NCBI GenBank assembly: GCA_028023455.1
Contig: JAQFVV010000233.1
Coordinates: forward strand, 436,001-500,000
DNA: 64,000 bases
From: Epiperipatus broadwayi
Taxonomy: Eukaryota; Onychophora; Udeonychophora; Euonychophora; Peripatidae
Direction: 5' to 3'
The notes beneath the pieces were generated by a model, which saw nothing but the letters and a program-made list of their open reading frames with translations, searched no databases and was not told where the DNA came from. Of this stretch, positions 33,619 through 47,644 are shown in pieces (position 1 is the stretch's first letter; each line of letters opens with the position of its first letter). Made by a program: the position numbers and the translations under genes.

Positions 33619-34338
33619 ATATAACAGAAATGTACGTGTTAAAACCAAAGTTTTCACATATACTATTACCACAGAAAATGGAGATCTACATTAAAAATTT
33701 TGCTTTCAAAAATGTACCATGTGATTGCAAAGTATGCTGGGATTTTCAGAGAAGTGCTAATAAACATCGTTTTTTTTTAATAAAGAAATTAAACCAAAAG
33801 TACAAAAAAAAATAAAATAAAGTACATATTAATTATTAAACTTTTATTACATTTTTATTTATCCTGGCTCTTGTCAGAAAGAAATCTAGACAATAACTGA
33901 AAATGTCAAAGTATTACAAAAAAAAAAAAAAGATCGCGTTGATAAAAAAAAACATTTTCACAAATTCGCACAGGGATTATTTTCTTTCAATTTCATGTCA
34001 TTATGACATTACACATTTATTGTGGATGTGAAAAGACCTCCTATATCTCCTACATTGCAGCTTTAATACTAAATTACCAATTTTATAATTAAATGGATAT
34101 TACTGATACAATTTCAAATTAAAATTATTTACTATTAACAGGCCAGATATAATATTACCTGTAATTAGCAAATGTTAAAATAAAAATATTAGAAAGTTCA
34201 TAAATACAAAAAAAATAATAATAATTCAAAAATATTTGCTTGAAAGCTTGCCAAAAAACAACAACAATTTAAATGTGGTAGCAGAATGCATGCCTAAACT
34301 AATGAAAAGAATAGAACATATACTCCAATTATATATAT
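33619..34338. other. AT-rich spacer between the two TIR-family ends
   Basis: Ordinary AT-rich sequence. The frame at 33582-33815 starts inside element B and contains CDCKVC, but no domain can be recognised, so I do not call it a gene. Confidence 0.45.
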
Positions 34339-35438
34339 ATTGTAATGGGAACATGCCGATCGAAAGCTTAACTTTCCTTTTATTTATATATAATGGGGAA
34401 TTCTTAAAATTCAAGATCATCCACTTTCCGCTACCGCAAGCAGAGAGAACATACGAACATAAATGAGTCTATATCCATACTTGACCGAACCTGTAACTAT
34501 ATAGGTATAGCCCCAGGTTATTTTTCCCGGTCAACTGTCTCTCGACTGCCGTAAGATTTAACAGAGTTACAGCGCTTGGATATTTATAAATTTTAATGGG
34601 ATCAAAATACTGCACCACTAGCTTCACATGTTAATTCAGTACTCAAAATGATTAATAATTATTTCCCCAAACTCTAAGACTATATTACTTTTTGGAGTGG
34701 TGAAGAACGAGACGAAACAGATTTAAATCAATAATAAATATATTTAATAGAATAAATTAAACAATAAAAGAAATACTTTAAATCATTTACACACAATAAA
34801 AACAGATTATTTGCTATAATGCTATGAGTAAAACAAAATAAAAAGATCCTATAAATGATTCTACATTTATAAATCATCAATCCAGGTATATATAAAAAAG
34901 TTAAAAAATGTCTGTATCATTCAAAGTAAAAATTTGGCCATTGTCTAAATTAAAGCTATGTGCACATGAAATATAAAATGTAGTATACATATTTACCTAG
35001 GTTATTAAGTCTCTGAATTAATTTGAAGTCTTGCTGACCGCCATGTGGAATTTCTCCACTTCTTTAGTGGGGAACGGTCGCTCTTAGGTTAGATTTTGCT
35101 TATGGGAACTCCTCCGCAATTAGGACATCAAGGACAAGGCAAAACGAATCCTCCAGCAGGTGCTACATCAGCAGTTGTTACATCTAGACGGGAACCATTA
35201 GAGCATAGTGAGTCTGGATCGACAAGTGATCACGACTGCCCTTAGCCAGCCATTCTTGATGAATCACCGATGTTAGAAATCATATCTTGTTAATTATGGC
35301 TGCTTATTATTGAAGCAGTCTTTCCACCAACCTCTCGATAAGAAGTCTCCAACTCTAATAATTTTTTAATTAAAAAAATTCCACAGTCCTTTGTCCTTTC
35401 GATCCTTTGTTTTCTTAATGCGCCTTCAGCCATTTATA
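34339..35438 (+). mobile_element. Relative of element A: left end preserved (element C)
   Basis: ATTGTAATGGGAACATGCCG at 34339-34358 lies after a TA run and parallels the TIR of element A (ATTGTAACGG...). The GTCTCTC-ACTG motif near 34545 recurs near the left end of element A (5525-5537, TTGTCTCTCACTGACC). The interior is CpG-rich down to the SINE. No right TIR was found, so the copy may be truncated or its right end diverged. Confidence 0.45.
35102..35245 (+). CDS. Short CpG-rich ORF of 47 codons in element C, function unknown
   Basis: An ATG opens a frame beginning MGTPPQLGHQGQGKTNPP, followed by a Ser/Thr/Glu-rich segment ending in DHDCP. The composition (Pro, Gly, Ala, Arg codons) is quite unlike translations of the surrounding AT-rich DNA. 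It looks like a low-complexity N-terminal exon of a transposon or host protein. There is no homology I recognise, no visible downstream exon, and it may be a non-coding stretch of the element. Confidence 0.25.
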   Translation: MGTPPQLGHQGQGKTNPPAGATSAVVTSRREPLEHSESGSTSDHDCP

Positions 35439-35445
35439 TAGATTT

Positions 35446-35561
35446 TTTTTTTTTTTTTTTCATATGTCATAGCATCTGCCGGGACGCGAACCCACACCCG
35501 TCTGCAACCAACTACTTGCTTGCATGGCGGCTGCGATACCTCTCGGCTAACAACGCAAGAC
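35446..35561 (-). mobile_element. tRNA-derived SINE with poly-A tail
   Basis: On the minus strand there is an RNA polymerase III A box TAGCCGAGAGG (35539-35549) and a B box GGTTCGCGTCC (35482-35492). The tail is GATGCTATGACATATG followed by about 20 A. Target duplications TAGATTT flank it (35439-35445 and 35562-35568). It matches the SINE at 51059-51164 along its whole length, including the ATGCAAGCAAG and TTGCAGAC blocks, so this is a family. The long poly-A and intact boxes suggest a fairly recent insertion. Confidence 0.85.
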
Positions 35562-35568
35562 TAGATTT

Positions 35569-36230
35569 GTTTTTACCCAATCTCATAGCACTATGTACAT
35601 TTATTTCTTATTTCAATTTTCTTACTTTTAATTACACAGATTTTTAATAAAATGTTTTTTATTTTTGACATTATTGACAAGCATAAATTATTGCTGTCTT
35701 TATCATACTTCATACATGCATTTCATTTTTATCGTCAAATGTGTACTTTTATGACCCAGATCCTTATCTTCCGGTCATGTTTTAAATTTCTATTTTACTC
35801 TTATTTAAACTCTTCAAACTTTACTTTTTCTGATACATCATATTTTAGTTTGTCTTTCATTTATATTTCTTTATCACTATTAATTTTCTAATGTACAATT
35901 TCAATATTTCTAACTTTACTTATTTTTCATTTCACAAAATCTTGACTTTGGAGGGTAAAAGATAAGAATCTTTTCGATTCTAATTCCCTCTCTTTTCTTA
36001 ATTAAAACATTTCTTTCTTTATATATTTTTTTAAAACTCACTTTTTAGTATTCCAAACACAATATTTAATATTCTTTAAATGTTAAATATCTATATGTGT
36101 GATCGCAGTATGTGCGATCATCACATTATATATATATAACATTTGTTCCTAATTGAGAATATATTGTTATAAAATTATAGATATTAACACAATTAAAAAA
36201 TTAAAACAAATAAAATGCTAAATACATGTT
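35569..36230. other. AT-rich DNA without recognised gene
   Basis: A 79-codon open frame at 35652-35891 is hydrophobic and stop-poor only because the strand is pyrimidine-rich. No motif seen. The end holds the inverted partner (about 36128-36190) of the 60-bp block at 29750-29815. Confidence 0.5.
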
Positions 36231-36234
36231 TACA

Positions 36235-38020
<1,786 letters not shown>

Positions 38021-38024
38021 ATTC

Positions 38025-38225
38025 ATTCTTATGTTAATTTAAACATATGTGTAATGTTTCATTATTACATTAATTTAATTATGTATTTAATTAATCATAA
38101 TAATCAAAAAAGCAAGTCATATATAAAGTGACATTACTTTTAATAAGCTGGATTTAAAGACATTTCAGAGTTTCTACTTAAATATAGTATGAAATAAGTG
38201 CTGAGTTTTGAGTTGATATTTTAGG
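38025..38225. other. AT-rich DNA without recognised gene
   Basis: Nothing recognised beyond AT-rich spacer. Confidence 0.5.
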
Positions 38226-38232
38226 TCTAGTG

Positions 38233-38307
38233 TCCGAATATTCTAGCTCTCCACTGACGTGAGCTATAACTCGAAACCAGTTGGTCTGAAGATGAGTGTG
38301 TTCTGGA
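38233..38307 (+). ncRNA. Type I hammerhead ribozyme-like motif
   Basis: The sequence contains CTGACGT (38254-38260), a hairpin GAG-CTATAA-CTC (stem II, 38261-38272), GAAA (38273-38276), CCA-GT-TGG (stem III, 38277-38284), then TC (38285-38286) as the expected cleavage site. Stem I is formed by TCTCCA (38248-38253) with TGAAGA (38287-38292), 5 of 6 paired; an outer helix pairs TCCGA near 38233 with TCTGGA near 38302. The canonical core is CUGANGA, and here its last base is U, which would be expected to reduce activity. Hammerheads of this small type occur in Penelope-like elements and related retroelements, and the downstream sequence has the look of such a tail. No coding relic adjoins it. 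Confidence 0.6.
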
Positions 38308-38609
38308 TAGAGATTTTAAATATTTTCTCACACCGCACTTATTAATTAAGAGCTTATTTGAGCTATTGGTACGCTCTCTGTATTGCATTTTTTAATTAAT
38401 CATATTCATGTTATTTTAAAATTAATTTTAATATATATTATGCACCCACATTTTCACATGTTTTTCACATTAGTTTATGGAAATCTGTTTTTTTTTTTGT
38501 TGTTTTTTTTTTCAAAATTCAAGCAAATATTTGTGATTTTTTTATTATTTGTATTTAATAAAATGTATGCAATGTTTGTAATATTTGCTATTTACAGTTA
38601 ATAATACAT

Positions 38610-38950
38610 TTGCCATGTTAGTAATTAAATAAATGTTCCTTGTTTTAATTAAAAATAAATCAGTACTGTCTTTAATTGTAAAATAAATCTGAATTTTTAA
38701 TATTTTCTAATTGTAGTAAAATACGAAATCTTTTGCCACCATGTTAGTGTAAAATAAATATTCCACATTTTAATTTGAAATACGGAGACTAATTTGAATC
38801 TTAATATTTTCTAATTATAGTAAAATACATACTCTTTATCACCATGTTAAATAGTAAAATAAATATTCCTCTTTTTAATTTGAAACAGTTACCAATATCA
38901 TGTTTTATTTGTTTATTTTCAAATTATAATAAAATACAAACTCTTTGCCT
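38610..38950. repeat. Diverged tandem repeat, unit about 120-125 bp
   Basis: Three units share CCATGTTAGTRTAAAATAAA, TTTTAATTTGAAA and TTTTCTAATTRTAGTAAAAT in the same order, starting near 38610, 38736 and 38840. Units differ by substitutions and small indels. Confidence 0.75.
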
Positions 38951-39930
38951 TTTTTAAAATTTTCGATAATATTTGAAAATTTTTAGTTGTATTGGACAAA
39001 ATATCAGACATTTTATTAATTTGTGAAAAATTATCTAAGACCATATTTATCATTTGCCTGTGTTAGCAATGGTTCAGGGGCTCCCCTAATATCAAAAATG
39101 TCTTGAAGCACTTACTAATTTGGTATCCCAAAATGGTTCTTCTCCTCTATTATCTATTGCAAGTTTGAATATGAAATGTTTATCAGACGGTAATGCAATT
39201 TAATCCTCATTCCTATTGTATTTTTATTAACAATATTAAAAATATAAATAAAGATTATTCATATTCTTCCTATCTAAGCCTCTCCCCCATGTCAAAATCT
39301 GTCAAAGAATATACTCATCATTAAGTGTCAGCATGTTAATGTTAATTCTTCAGTTAATAATTTTCAACTGCATAATAAAATTATTTTCATCAGTATATAT
39401 ATAAATTCTAAATTAATTTAAAAGCTATTGGTTACTTATATATTCATTATTGACAATTTAAAGTTAAGAGGATTAATTATTTGCTTGACCTGATTGAAGC
39501 TTGTATCACTTTTAATTATTAAGGTTACAAAAATCCAAATTTAATTAGATGTACTTAAATAATAAACTAATCTGAGTTGGTTTGTTTAAAGTATGAAAAA
39601 TGTTATCCTATAGCTCATCATGACAAATGTCAGAGCAAAGTAATTTGATAATAAACTAATAATTAGACTAATGCAGCTGAGTTGAGAATGACATAAGGAG
39701 TGACTATCATAAAGGAATCACTAGAACTATTTTTTCTGAAACAAAAATTTACCTGTCACTAAATGGCAAGAAAACTTTTCAGCCAATGAAAACACAAATG
39801 ACAGCTTTCAATTAAGAAATAGATTTTAAAGTAAAAATCTTTTAAAAAAAAATACTTATATGTTCCTACATATGTATAATGAAAATGGAATTATTTATTT
39901 ACTATATAGACTAACTAAAAAGTAATAAAA
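38951..39930. other. AT-rich DNA with a dispersed-repeat block
   Basis: The block 39068-39130 (GGTTCAGGGGCTCCCCTAAT and following) is repeated, inverted and diverged, at 29880-29945. The remainder holds no recognisable gene. Confidence 0.5.
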
Positions 39931-39936
39931 CGCTAA

Positions 39937-40066
39937 GAGAGAGAGAGAGGGAGAGGAAGAGGGAGAGGGAGAAAGGGAGAGGGAGAGAAAGAGAGAGGGA
40001 GAGAGAGAGGGAGAGAGGGGGAGAGAGAGAGGGAGAGAAAGAGAGAGGGAGAGAGAGAGGGAGAGG

Positions 40067-40112
<46 letters not shown>

Positions 40113-40145
40113 GAGAGAGGGAGAGAGAGAGGGAGAGAGAGAGAG
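39937..40145. repeat. (GA)n / (GAGAGG)n microsatellite
   Basis: A purine tract of GAGA with interspersed GG, about 210 bp. The 89-codon minus-strand frame through it translates to repeated LS and is an artefact. Long GA/CT mirror tracts can form triplex DNA. Confidence 0.97.
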
Positions 40146-43100
40146 CTGTGAAAAGAGGTACCATATTATTTTTAGAATAAAAATGTAGACAACTATCTAA
40201 AGAATGGCAGTATTTTTAGCTTAACTGCTGATTGTTAAATTACTTTAGAAAGAACTTAAACAAATATTCAGCATGTTAGTGATTAGTTAAAATAGTCATT
40301 TTCCATTCTTGTAATAGATTGCATCTCAAACGAAGTTCTGAAAGGAATAAATCCATTGGCAACTCCAACACATACTTTCATTATTTGAATATCCAATAAA
40401 ATTGAATAGATAATATTCAGAATATTATTATGAATTATTATAGCCATTTATCTTTTTATAATAGAAAAGACAATGTTAGGCAATATAACAACCATAGAAA
40501 GAATATAGATTTTATAATTACGATAAAAAATTCGTGTTAATATCTCTTTGAAAGCGCTAGAAGAAATCAATAAAAGTTTGTCATTTATTTATTTGATTTG
40601 ATTTATTTATTTATATATAGTCGAATTATATATGCGTGTGTATTCTTAATATTAACACAAATATTAAAGTTTTTACAAATATATTCTAACACATGGTTGA
40701 ACGTTATATATTACAATAAAAAATTCCTAAGATTAAACTGAGTATTTGTTGCAAAAAAACCCTAAACACTGCAAAAAAAAAAAATGTTGATAATCAATGC
40801 AAAATTAGCCTTATACTCACAAGTTAAGCAAGCAAATTAATTAATGAAGTTACTGTATAAAGAAAATTTAGATTTATTTTTAAAGGGATGTTATTTTATA
40901 AATGACATTTTCATTTAGTATAATGTCAAGATAATCTGAAATCATATTTTAAGGTTTGTCTCACAATATTTAATTTTTATGTACACTTTTTTTAATTGCC
41001 AGACTTCATAAAATTTGATTTGAGAACGAATTTTAAATATGTTTTAAACAATGAATATTTTGTGCAAACTGCAAGTATCTTTTATAATGATTTTTATTTA
41101 CCCACTTAAGAGTCTAGCAATCCACTTTTAGTTTTTATTCCCAAATAAATGACAAATCTGATGGAATATTTCAGGTGTAAATTATTTTTCAACAAATTTG
41201 TGCTAGTTGAAATAGGTAGTACTCGTTGGGTTTTTTTCAGACTGATGAAACTATTTTACAAAGATTGTCAAAATGTATTGTTTGTATAAATATTTATAAA
41301 AATACAATTATGAAACATTTGCAATGATATTTATTTAATAATGTAGATGGTGACCTTAGTAAACATATATATATATATATATATATATTATAAAAAAAGT
41401 AACCATGATTTCAGCATGCACAGAAATATGATACTTCCCCTACCATTAATAAAAGCTGTTTTGGGAACAAGCTCAAACAGATCATCTTCAGTCTATTACG
41501 GAATATAAAAAATACAGATTGAAAAAATTTTTTACAAATCAATTGATTTATTACAACCCATAGCTATCCAATGAAAAAAAAATAGAATTGTTTAATTTTA
41601 CACTGCAGTTCAAGATATTAATTGTAAATGCAAGTTCAGATTCAGAACATTTGTTTTGATGCTGTCATGAGTGGGTTGAATGGGAGCAGTAATTTTTTAT
41701 ATTAAATACACCTTTATATATGAACATTTTATTTTTACAATTAAATCTTTTTTTCTAAGATAATAAAGCCAATTACAAGAGGTTTTTATGAGTTTATAAA
41801 TATAGATGAATACAATCAACTCTTAAGTTATCAACTTAAAGGAAGTTGTCTTGACTACGGGTTGAGATTGTTGATAGCTTAAGGGTTGATTGTTATCTTT
41901 TTCTTATATAATGTATAGATAATCTTAACATTTCTTATTACAAATGTAAGCTTTCAAACAATGAGCACTTAAAAAAATTAATATTTTATGTTTTAACTAT
42001 GTGAAAATAAATATCTAAACCTAGTTTTTATCTATAACAATAGCACTTGGCATCTATAGATGTAATTTATCTATTCAAAAAGTTAAAAAAATAAAATATT
42101 AAATATTTGAATTTTATATTATTAAGAAAAGGTATATTTAGAAGTAGTTATTATTAAAAAAATTCTAAAGTTAATAAATTATTTATTGTTATTAAAATTG
42201 TAAAAAATATTTTCCTTACTGTTTTGACAAAAGGAATTTTATTTTACCCCATAGAAACTGCATCCACTTGCCATGGAAAAATTTTTAAGAGTTGTGTTTT
42301 TAAAAATAAATTTTTAAAAACAATCTCCTATTAGTGATGTAATTTTTGGCTTAAAATGTCTTTTACAAATATATTGCATTATAACCTTTAATTTATAAAC
42401 AAATACTGAAAATTACAATTGTTCTTTTTACAAATTTAGATTATTCAGTTATTTTTCCTCAGAATAAAACATTACCAATCAGAAAGTCTCATTTCTATTG
42501 ACTTCTAGACCATCTTCCTCATGATATTGTTTTGCTAAAAGAATACTATCATGCAAAAGATCCATATAATGCTAATATCTTCAGATTTTTTTTTCAATTA
42601 ATATTTTTAAATTATTACTCCATCAACAAAAAATTGTACACCATTATATATGGTTATAGAAAGGCTTAAGACAATATACAAAAGATATAATGGTTGCAGA
42701 ACCATCATAACACTCAAAACTGTACATGTAAAGCTGCCACTATTTTCTCTTCAAATCATTAATGTTTATAAAATTATTTAGAATGCAGTAACTGAAAAAC
42801 AATCATATTAGAGTGATATGTGATCATAAATCTACTCCTAACATGGAGATAAATACTAGCTAAGAATAATGACATTTTTAAATCTATTAATCATTAATAC
42901 ATGAAAAGTATTAGAAATGACAGTTAATACAAACTGTCAACTTAAAACTGCTTATATGTGAAATATATTTTTGTAGAAAATACTGATAAACTAAATTCTT
43001 TTGCATCCGAGTTACTTGTTGAATGAAAACAGCCATAACAATTATTATTATTCAGCCTCCTCTTGCTGCTACTGTTATTATTATTATGACTATTACTACA

Positions 43101-44430
43101 GCAATCAGTATATTTCATTTATCTGACTTTGCCCTCCAATATCTAGCTCACTTGACTAATTAAAAAAAAAAATCCTAAGCTTGTTAATAAATTGGAAAAA
43201 ATGTTAAGCTTCATTCAGCCAGATTTGATCTCAGATTGTGACAGGTGTGTTCAATGTTACATCATTAAGCCCTTATTTATTTATATTTTTGAGCATGTTT
43301 TTTATTTACAAATGTGTATGCATGTTTGTACATTAATTTTTAAAAACTTGTATACTTTTATAAAAAACCCTAAAAGAACTCTACTGTTTATTAGTTACAC
43401 CTACCTAACATACCCATAATTTTAGAATTCAAATTGAGAAAAACTAAAAAAAAATTCAAGTTCCAAACAAGACTAGCATTTTTGTTTCAATTAGCTAGCC
43501 AATAGCCATGAGAGCTAACCAACTAATTTTTGGTCAGTACTTCTAGATTTTTTTCAATAGATGCAAGGGGGGACCCCCAAAAAACTAGAATTTTATAATA
43601 AAAAATTGTATATTCATTTTTAGGTGTTACAAATTGAATTACTTTAAAAAGTATAGTCTATTCAATGCAATGTACCAATTTAAACTTGTTTGTCACTTTT
43701 TGAAGTAGATGACATTAATAATTTTCTAATTCACATTTCAACAGCTGGCACAATAAATTTAAAATATCAACAAAAGTAAATCTTCTCATCATGTTTTCAT
43801 TCTTGAGATGAATATTTATGATAATAAAATGCAAAAACATATAATGCTAAAGTGGTTTTAAATTTTTATTTCATTTTCAAGCATTTCTATCATTGGCATT
43901 GAAAGAGGTATTTACTGAATAAATGACAGGTTGAAAACATTTTAATTAAAAAAAAAACACATAATTTTACAGTAAAACTTTTGTTTTAACCAAATGCAAA
44001 GAAAAAAAATATTTGTACTTAAGATGCATAGACTTTGGTTTACATTGTAAAAACAAAAAAAGTTTATATTTAATCTATTTATATCTAAGGATTTTCTTTT
44101 TTTATTAACTATTCATTTTCTAATAAGTAGATGACATTTATATTTAGATTTTATTTAAATATATTAGCTTTTTAGCAGAGAATAAAGTGAAAATTTATTG
44201 ATGTCAAAAAGGAAACTCCTTTTATCAATAACCTTCTTATTATTTTTGATATATATATATATTTGTAATTGTTAAGTTCCATTTTAATTTCTCAAAGAGA
44301 CTTTTCATTATTTGAATTTATGAAAGATGCCTTAAATATATGGATTTATTGGAGAATAATTTTTTCCATTAAAATGTATTTTTTAACCTAGATTGATTTA
44401 TTTATATTTGTTAATATTTCTTTTATTTGC
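40146..44430. other. AT-rich DNA; one short foldback, one TA tract, no gene
   Basis: Only two features were seen. A foldback lies at 41813-41892 (24-bp arms, two mismatches). A TA microsatellite lies at about 41364-41389. Short open frames (for example 43192-43419) lack any motif. Confidence 0.55.
41813..41892. repeat. Small foldback repeat (MITE-like)
   Basis: ACAATCAACTCTTAAGTTAT at the left is the reverse complement, with two mismatches, of the right end (ATAGCTTAAGGGTTGATTGT). The 24-bp arms enclose about 30 bp. No target duplication was identified. Confidence 0.75.
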
Positions 44431-44434
44431 AAAA

Positions 44435-44691
44435 TTGACATTTTATTTTTTAAACTAATTTTGTCTATTGAATTTATATTTTTAACAAAATTTCTTATTA
44501 AATTAAAAGATAAAATAGAAAAAAAAATTTTATCCATTAAAAACAACGCACTAAAAAGAAATCTGAAAATAAAAAATAAAATTATTTCTGATTTTGTGAA
44601 CAAAATATCAGATAAAGAGTTAATCTTTCAACGGATGAAAACATTTTCATTATTGTTTCTGGTAGCAATTTTTTTAATCTTAAACATTTGA
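44435..44691 (+). pseudogene. Possible Penelope-like 5' ORF relic
   Basis: An open frame of 76 codons is rich in Lys/Ile and contains DFVNKISDKELIFQRM. That resembles the VxNLSDKEL segment found before the RT in Penelope-like proteins. The DNA also resembles the region 50265-50400 in the inverted repeat further on (shared CTAATTTYRTYTATTGAATT and AAAAATCTGAAAA). Evidence is suggestive only: no RT motifs follow, and lysine-rich frames arise easily in AT-rich DNA. Confidence 0.25.
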
Positions 44692-47105
44692 TTTTAATAT
44701 TAAGCCTTAATTCTTCATTAGAATTTAATAAATTGAACTTAATTTATTAGAAATATAAGATTATAAGTGGGAAAATTGCATATTTGAACTTGGAAAATAT
44801 TAAAAAAATAATAATAAAGATTACACATAATGGGAAGAATGATCTTTTTGCTGATTGGATGATGTAAAGGAAAGTCAGCTCAGGTAATAAAAAAAAATAT
44901 TAACAAAATGTTTGTTAATTGAAAGTGTTTTTAAAAGGTATTTACAACTTTATTGTTATAGCTTTTATTTGTCCTTATGATTGAATTTGTTAGCTTATAT
45001 TTTTCAAAATAAAATAAAATTGTAATATTGTGTAATTGTGTTTTTAAAAAATATTGTATAAAAATAATCATAAATATTTAAATAAGTTACAAAAATAAGG
45101 CAATGTTTTGCTGATTGCTATGCAATTAGTCACATAATTGTCTTTAGCAATAAGTAAGTTAACATGGTTTGAGATATTTGAAGATTATTTTGGCAATAGT
45201 TTTCTGATCTCTTCAGATTTTTATCAATGCAGTTTCTGTTGTTAAAATGATCACAAAACCAGAAAAAAATGGGTTACAGGTAGCTGGAGGAGATTAAAGG
45301 AAAGTTGAAGGTCCATTAATATCCCTTCAAAGATCTTCACATAAAGTATTTTGCAATTATTAATAGCAGTGTTAAAAATGTTTTTTGTGAATTATTAATT
45401 TTACCTGCATATTAGGAGTTGCTGAAAATAAACCTTCCCCTCTCCCAAAAAAGATATTTGGAGCCAATCAGAAGCAATAAGTATGTTTATATTTAAATTT
45501 TATTAGATTTTAGCAACTTTTCAACAGCAAATTTATTAAAACTTTATTGCCACCAAAGAGAAAATGAAATGTAAATGTTTTCAGTCAAAATCATTTATAT
45601 AATATGTTGTTGATTTTTTTATAAGTTTAATTTTAATATTTTAAAGAGTTTTCATTATTTCAAATCATGCATTATTATAATAACTAAAAAAATATTATTT
45701 TAAAAATATCATTATTTAGTTGTTCAAAAACATTTCTATAGTTTGCAGGCAAAAATAAAATCCTTTTGTATTTGAGTATTTATTTCTATATATTTCTGCT
45801 TATTGGTCATTTTTAAATGCTTTCATTGATTTTGGATAATAAGTTTGTTTGATGGTTAACTTTTAATCTTTTTCAAGATAGAATGAAATTTTAAAATCAA
45901 GGTTTAATATATTTAAATTCAACAGAATTGCTTGAAAATTGATATATAATTAAAGTTATACCACCCTAATCCATTTGAAACATTTATCTTTTCAGTATGT
46001 CAACTAGTTTGATAGATATGGAACAGAGGGTGGGGAGAACAAAAATATTCTATAACTTCATGTACCACCAGTAATAGTTATTTTTAAAACTTCATTTGTT
46101 GTAAATAATGATTGTGAATGGGCACTATTTTTTTTCCAATTCAATGACATTTTAATTTACTTATGGTAATTACTTACAGAACTGAAGAGCAGTTTTAAGT
46201 AATATATATATATTTCATTTGGTAGTTTATTTCAATTTAAGAATTTGATTAAAACTCAAATTAAAATTTAAAATAAACATTTATTATATTTAATAAAAAC
46301 ATAATTTACAATTTCTGTTTTCATTAGTAAGCAGCCGAATATGCAGTTTGACAAAATGCTAGAGTAATTACTTTAAAAAACAAAGAGCAGTGGACAGATA
46401 AAACTTCACACATTTTGATATCAAATTTTTTGATGCTTAGGTATAAAAATAATTAAAACACAAATTTTCATTTTACAAAGGTAAAAAGGCAGTCACAATG
46501 GTCAGTAAGTAAATAAACATGTCATTTAAAATAGGTTTTATGCAATCTTTTTAATAATAAAAAAATCTAAAATGCTACCTTCTTAAACATACAAAATCTT
46601 AAAAAACAATTTGGGATGCAAGCAAATCCCTCTTCATTCTGTAACAATATCAGACAATTTTTTGGAACATCTGAATGAAAACAAATACATAAAAACTTTC
46701 ACTTTACAGAAGCAAAAAGACAGGTGGAATGATCAATAAGTAATATAGACCTCTTTTAAATTGGAATAAAATATTTCATTATAAAGAATTAATATATACT
46801 ATAAATAATGCATTTGTATAAATAGTTACTTGCAACAGCTACAACAGTAAATAAGAAATAAACTTTTTAAAATGCAAGAATAACTTACAGATTTGAGATA
46901 TTCTATATCAGATTTTATTTTACTTTGACATGTATCTATATAAATTTAGTGCTAAGCAAAAGGAAAATACCACACAAAATATGACTAATACAAATTACTA
47001 ATATACTTTCATTAAGTGATTTGTGTCAAAGGTATGAGGGTAGCACATTTGACACATCAAATAAATTGAAGTAATTTGTTAATTATATATACTGAACAAT
47101 GATCA
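44692..47105. other. AT-rich DNA without recognised gene
   Basis: No open frame, repeat or RNA recognised. Confidence 0.5.
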
Positions 47106-47109
47106 AAAT

Positions 47110-47225
47110 AAGTGCAAGAGATTGTGGTCTGGGCCAACTGATGAATGCTGGTTCACCACAAAATATGCATCTTGAGGATCATAGATCTTTTTCACATGTC
47201 TTTGGTCATATGTTTATGATTACAC
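47110..47225 (+). repeat. Partial copy of the 41-868 inverted-repeat family
   Basis: GGGCCAACTGATGAATGCTG and the following TCTTTTTCACATG and GGTCATATG blocks parallel, in order, the reverse complement of 95-215 and the region 700-800. It is diverged and only one arm long. Confidence 0.65.
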
Positions 47226-47644
47226 TCTTCTACCAGGTGTTAAAAACAGTTAGAAAATAGCCCATAATTTGTGTACGAGTGCTGTAATCAAAGTTGTATT
47301 ACAGAAATATCCATTACTGGATAATCACTTTAATATATAACTAATAAAATTTATTAAATTAAGATTGTTTTAAAAAATGCAGAAAATGAAAGCCTGTTGA
47401 CATGAGAAAGAAAATCATAATAGACTACAAAAGAAATTTATAATTCAAAAAATATATATTAAAACTAAAATAATAAAATTTATACAAATTAAAACATACA
47501 TTTACAATATATACATATGTATTATTATGTATACATACTAAATATGATATATACATAAGAGATATACATTTTAACTTATAGCAGAAAAATCTAATGATAC
47601 ATTTATATATTAATTTTAATATTCTCATGATAAATGATGAATTC
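47226..47644. other. AT-rich spacer
   Basis: Nothing recognised. The 73-codon minus frame at 47425-47646 is an Ile/Tyr/Phe-rich chance frame. Confidence 0.45.

Noticed and set aside
39895-40164. 89-codon frame of repeated LS/LP
   Set aside because: Translation of the GA microsatellite.
43192-43419. 75-codon plus-strand frame
   Set aside because: No motif, no neighbours, low-complexity C-terminus; treated as chance.
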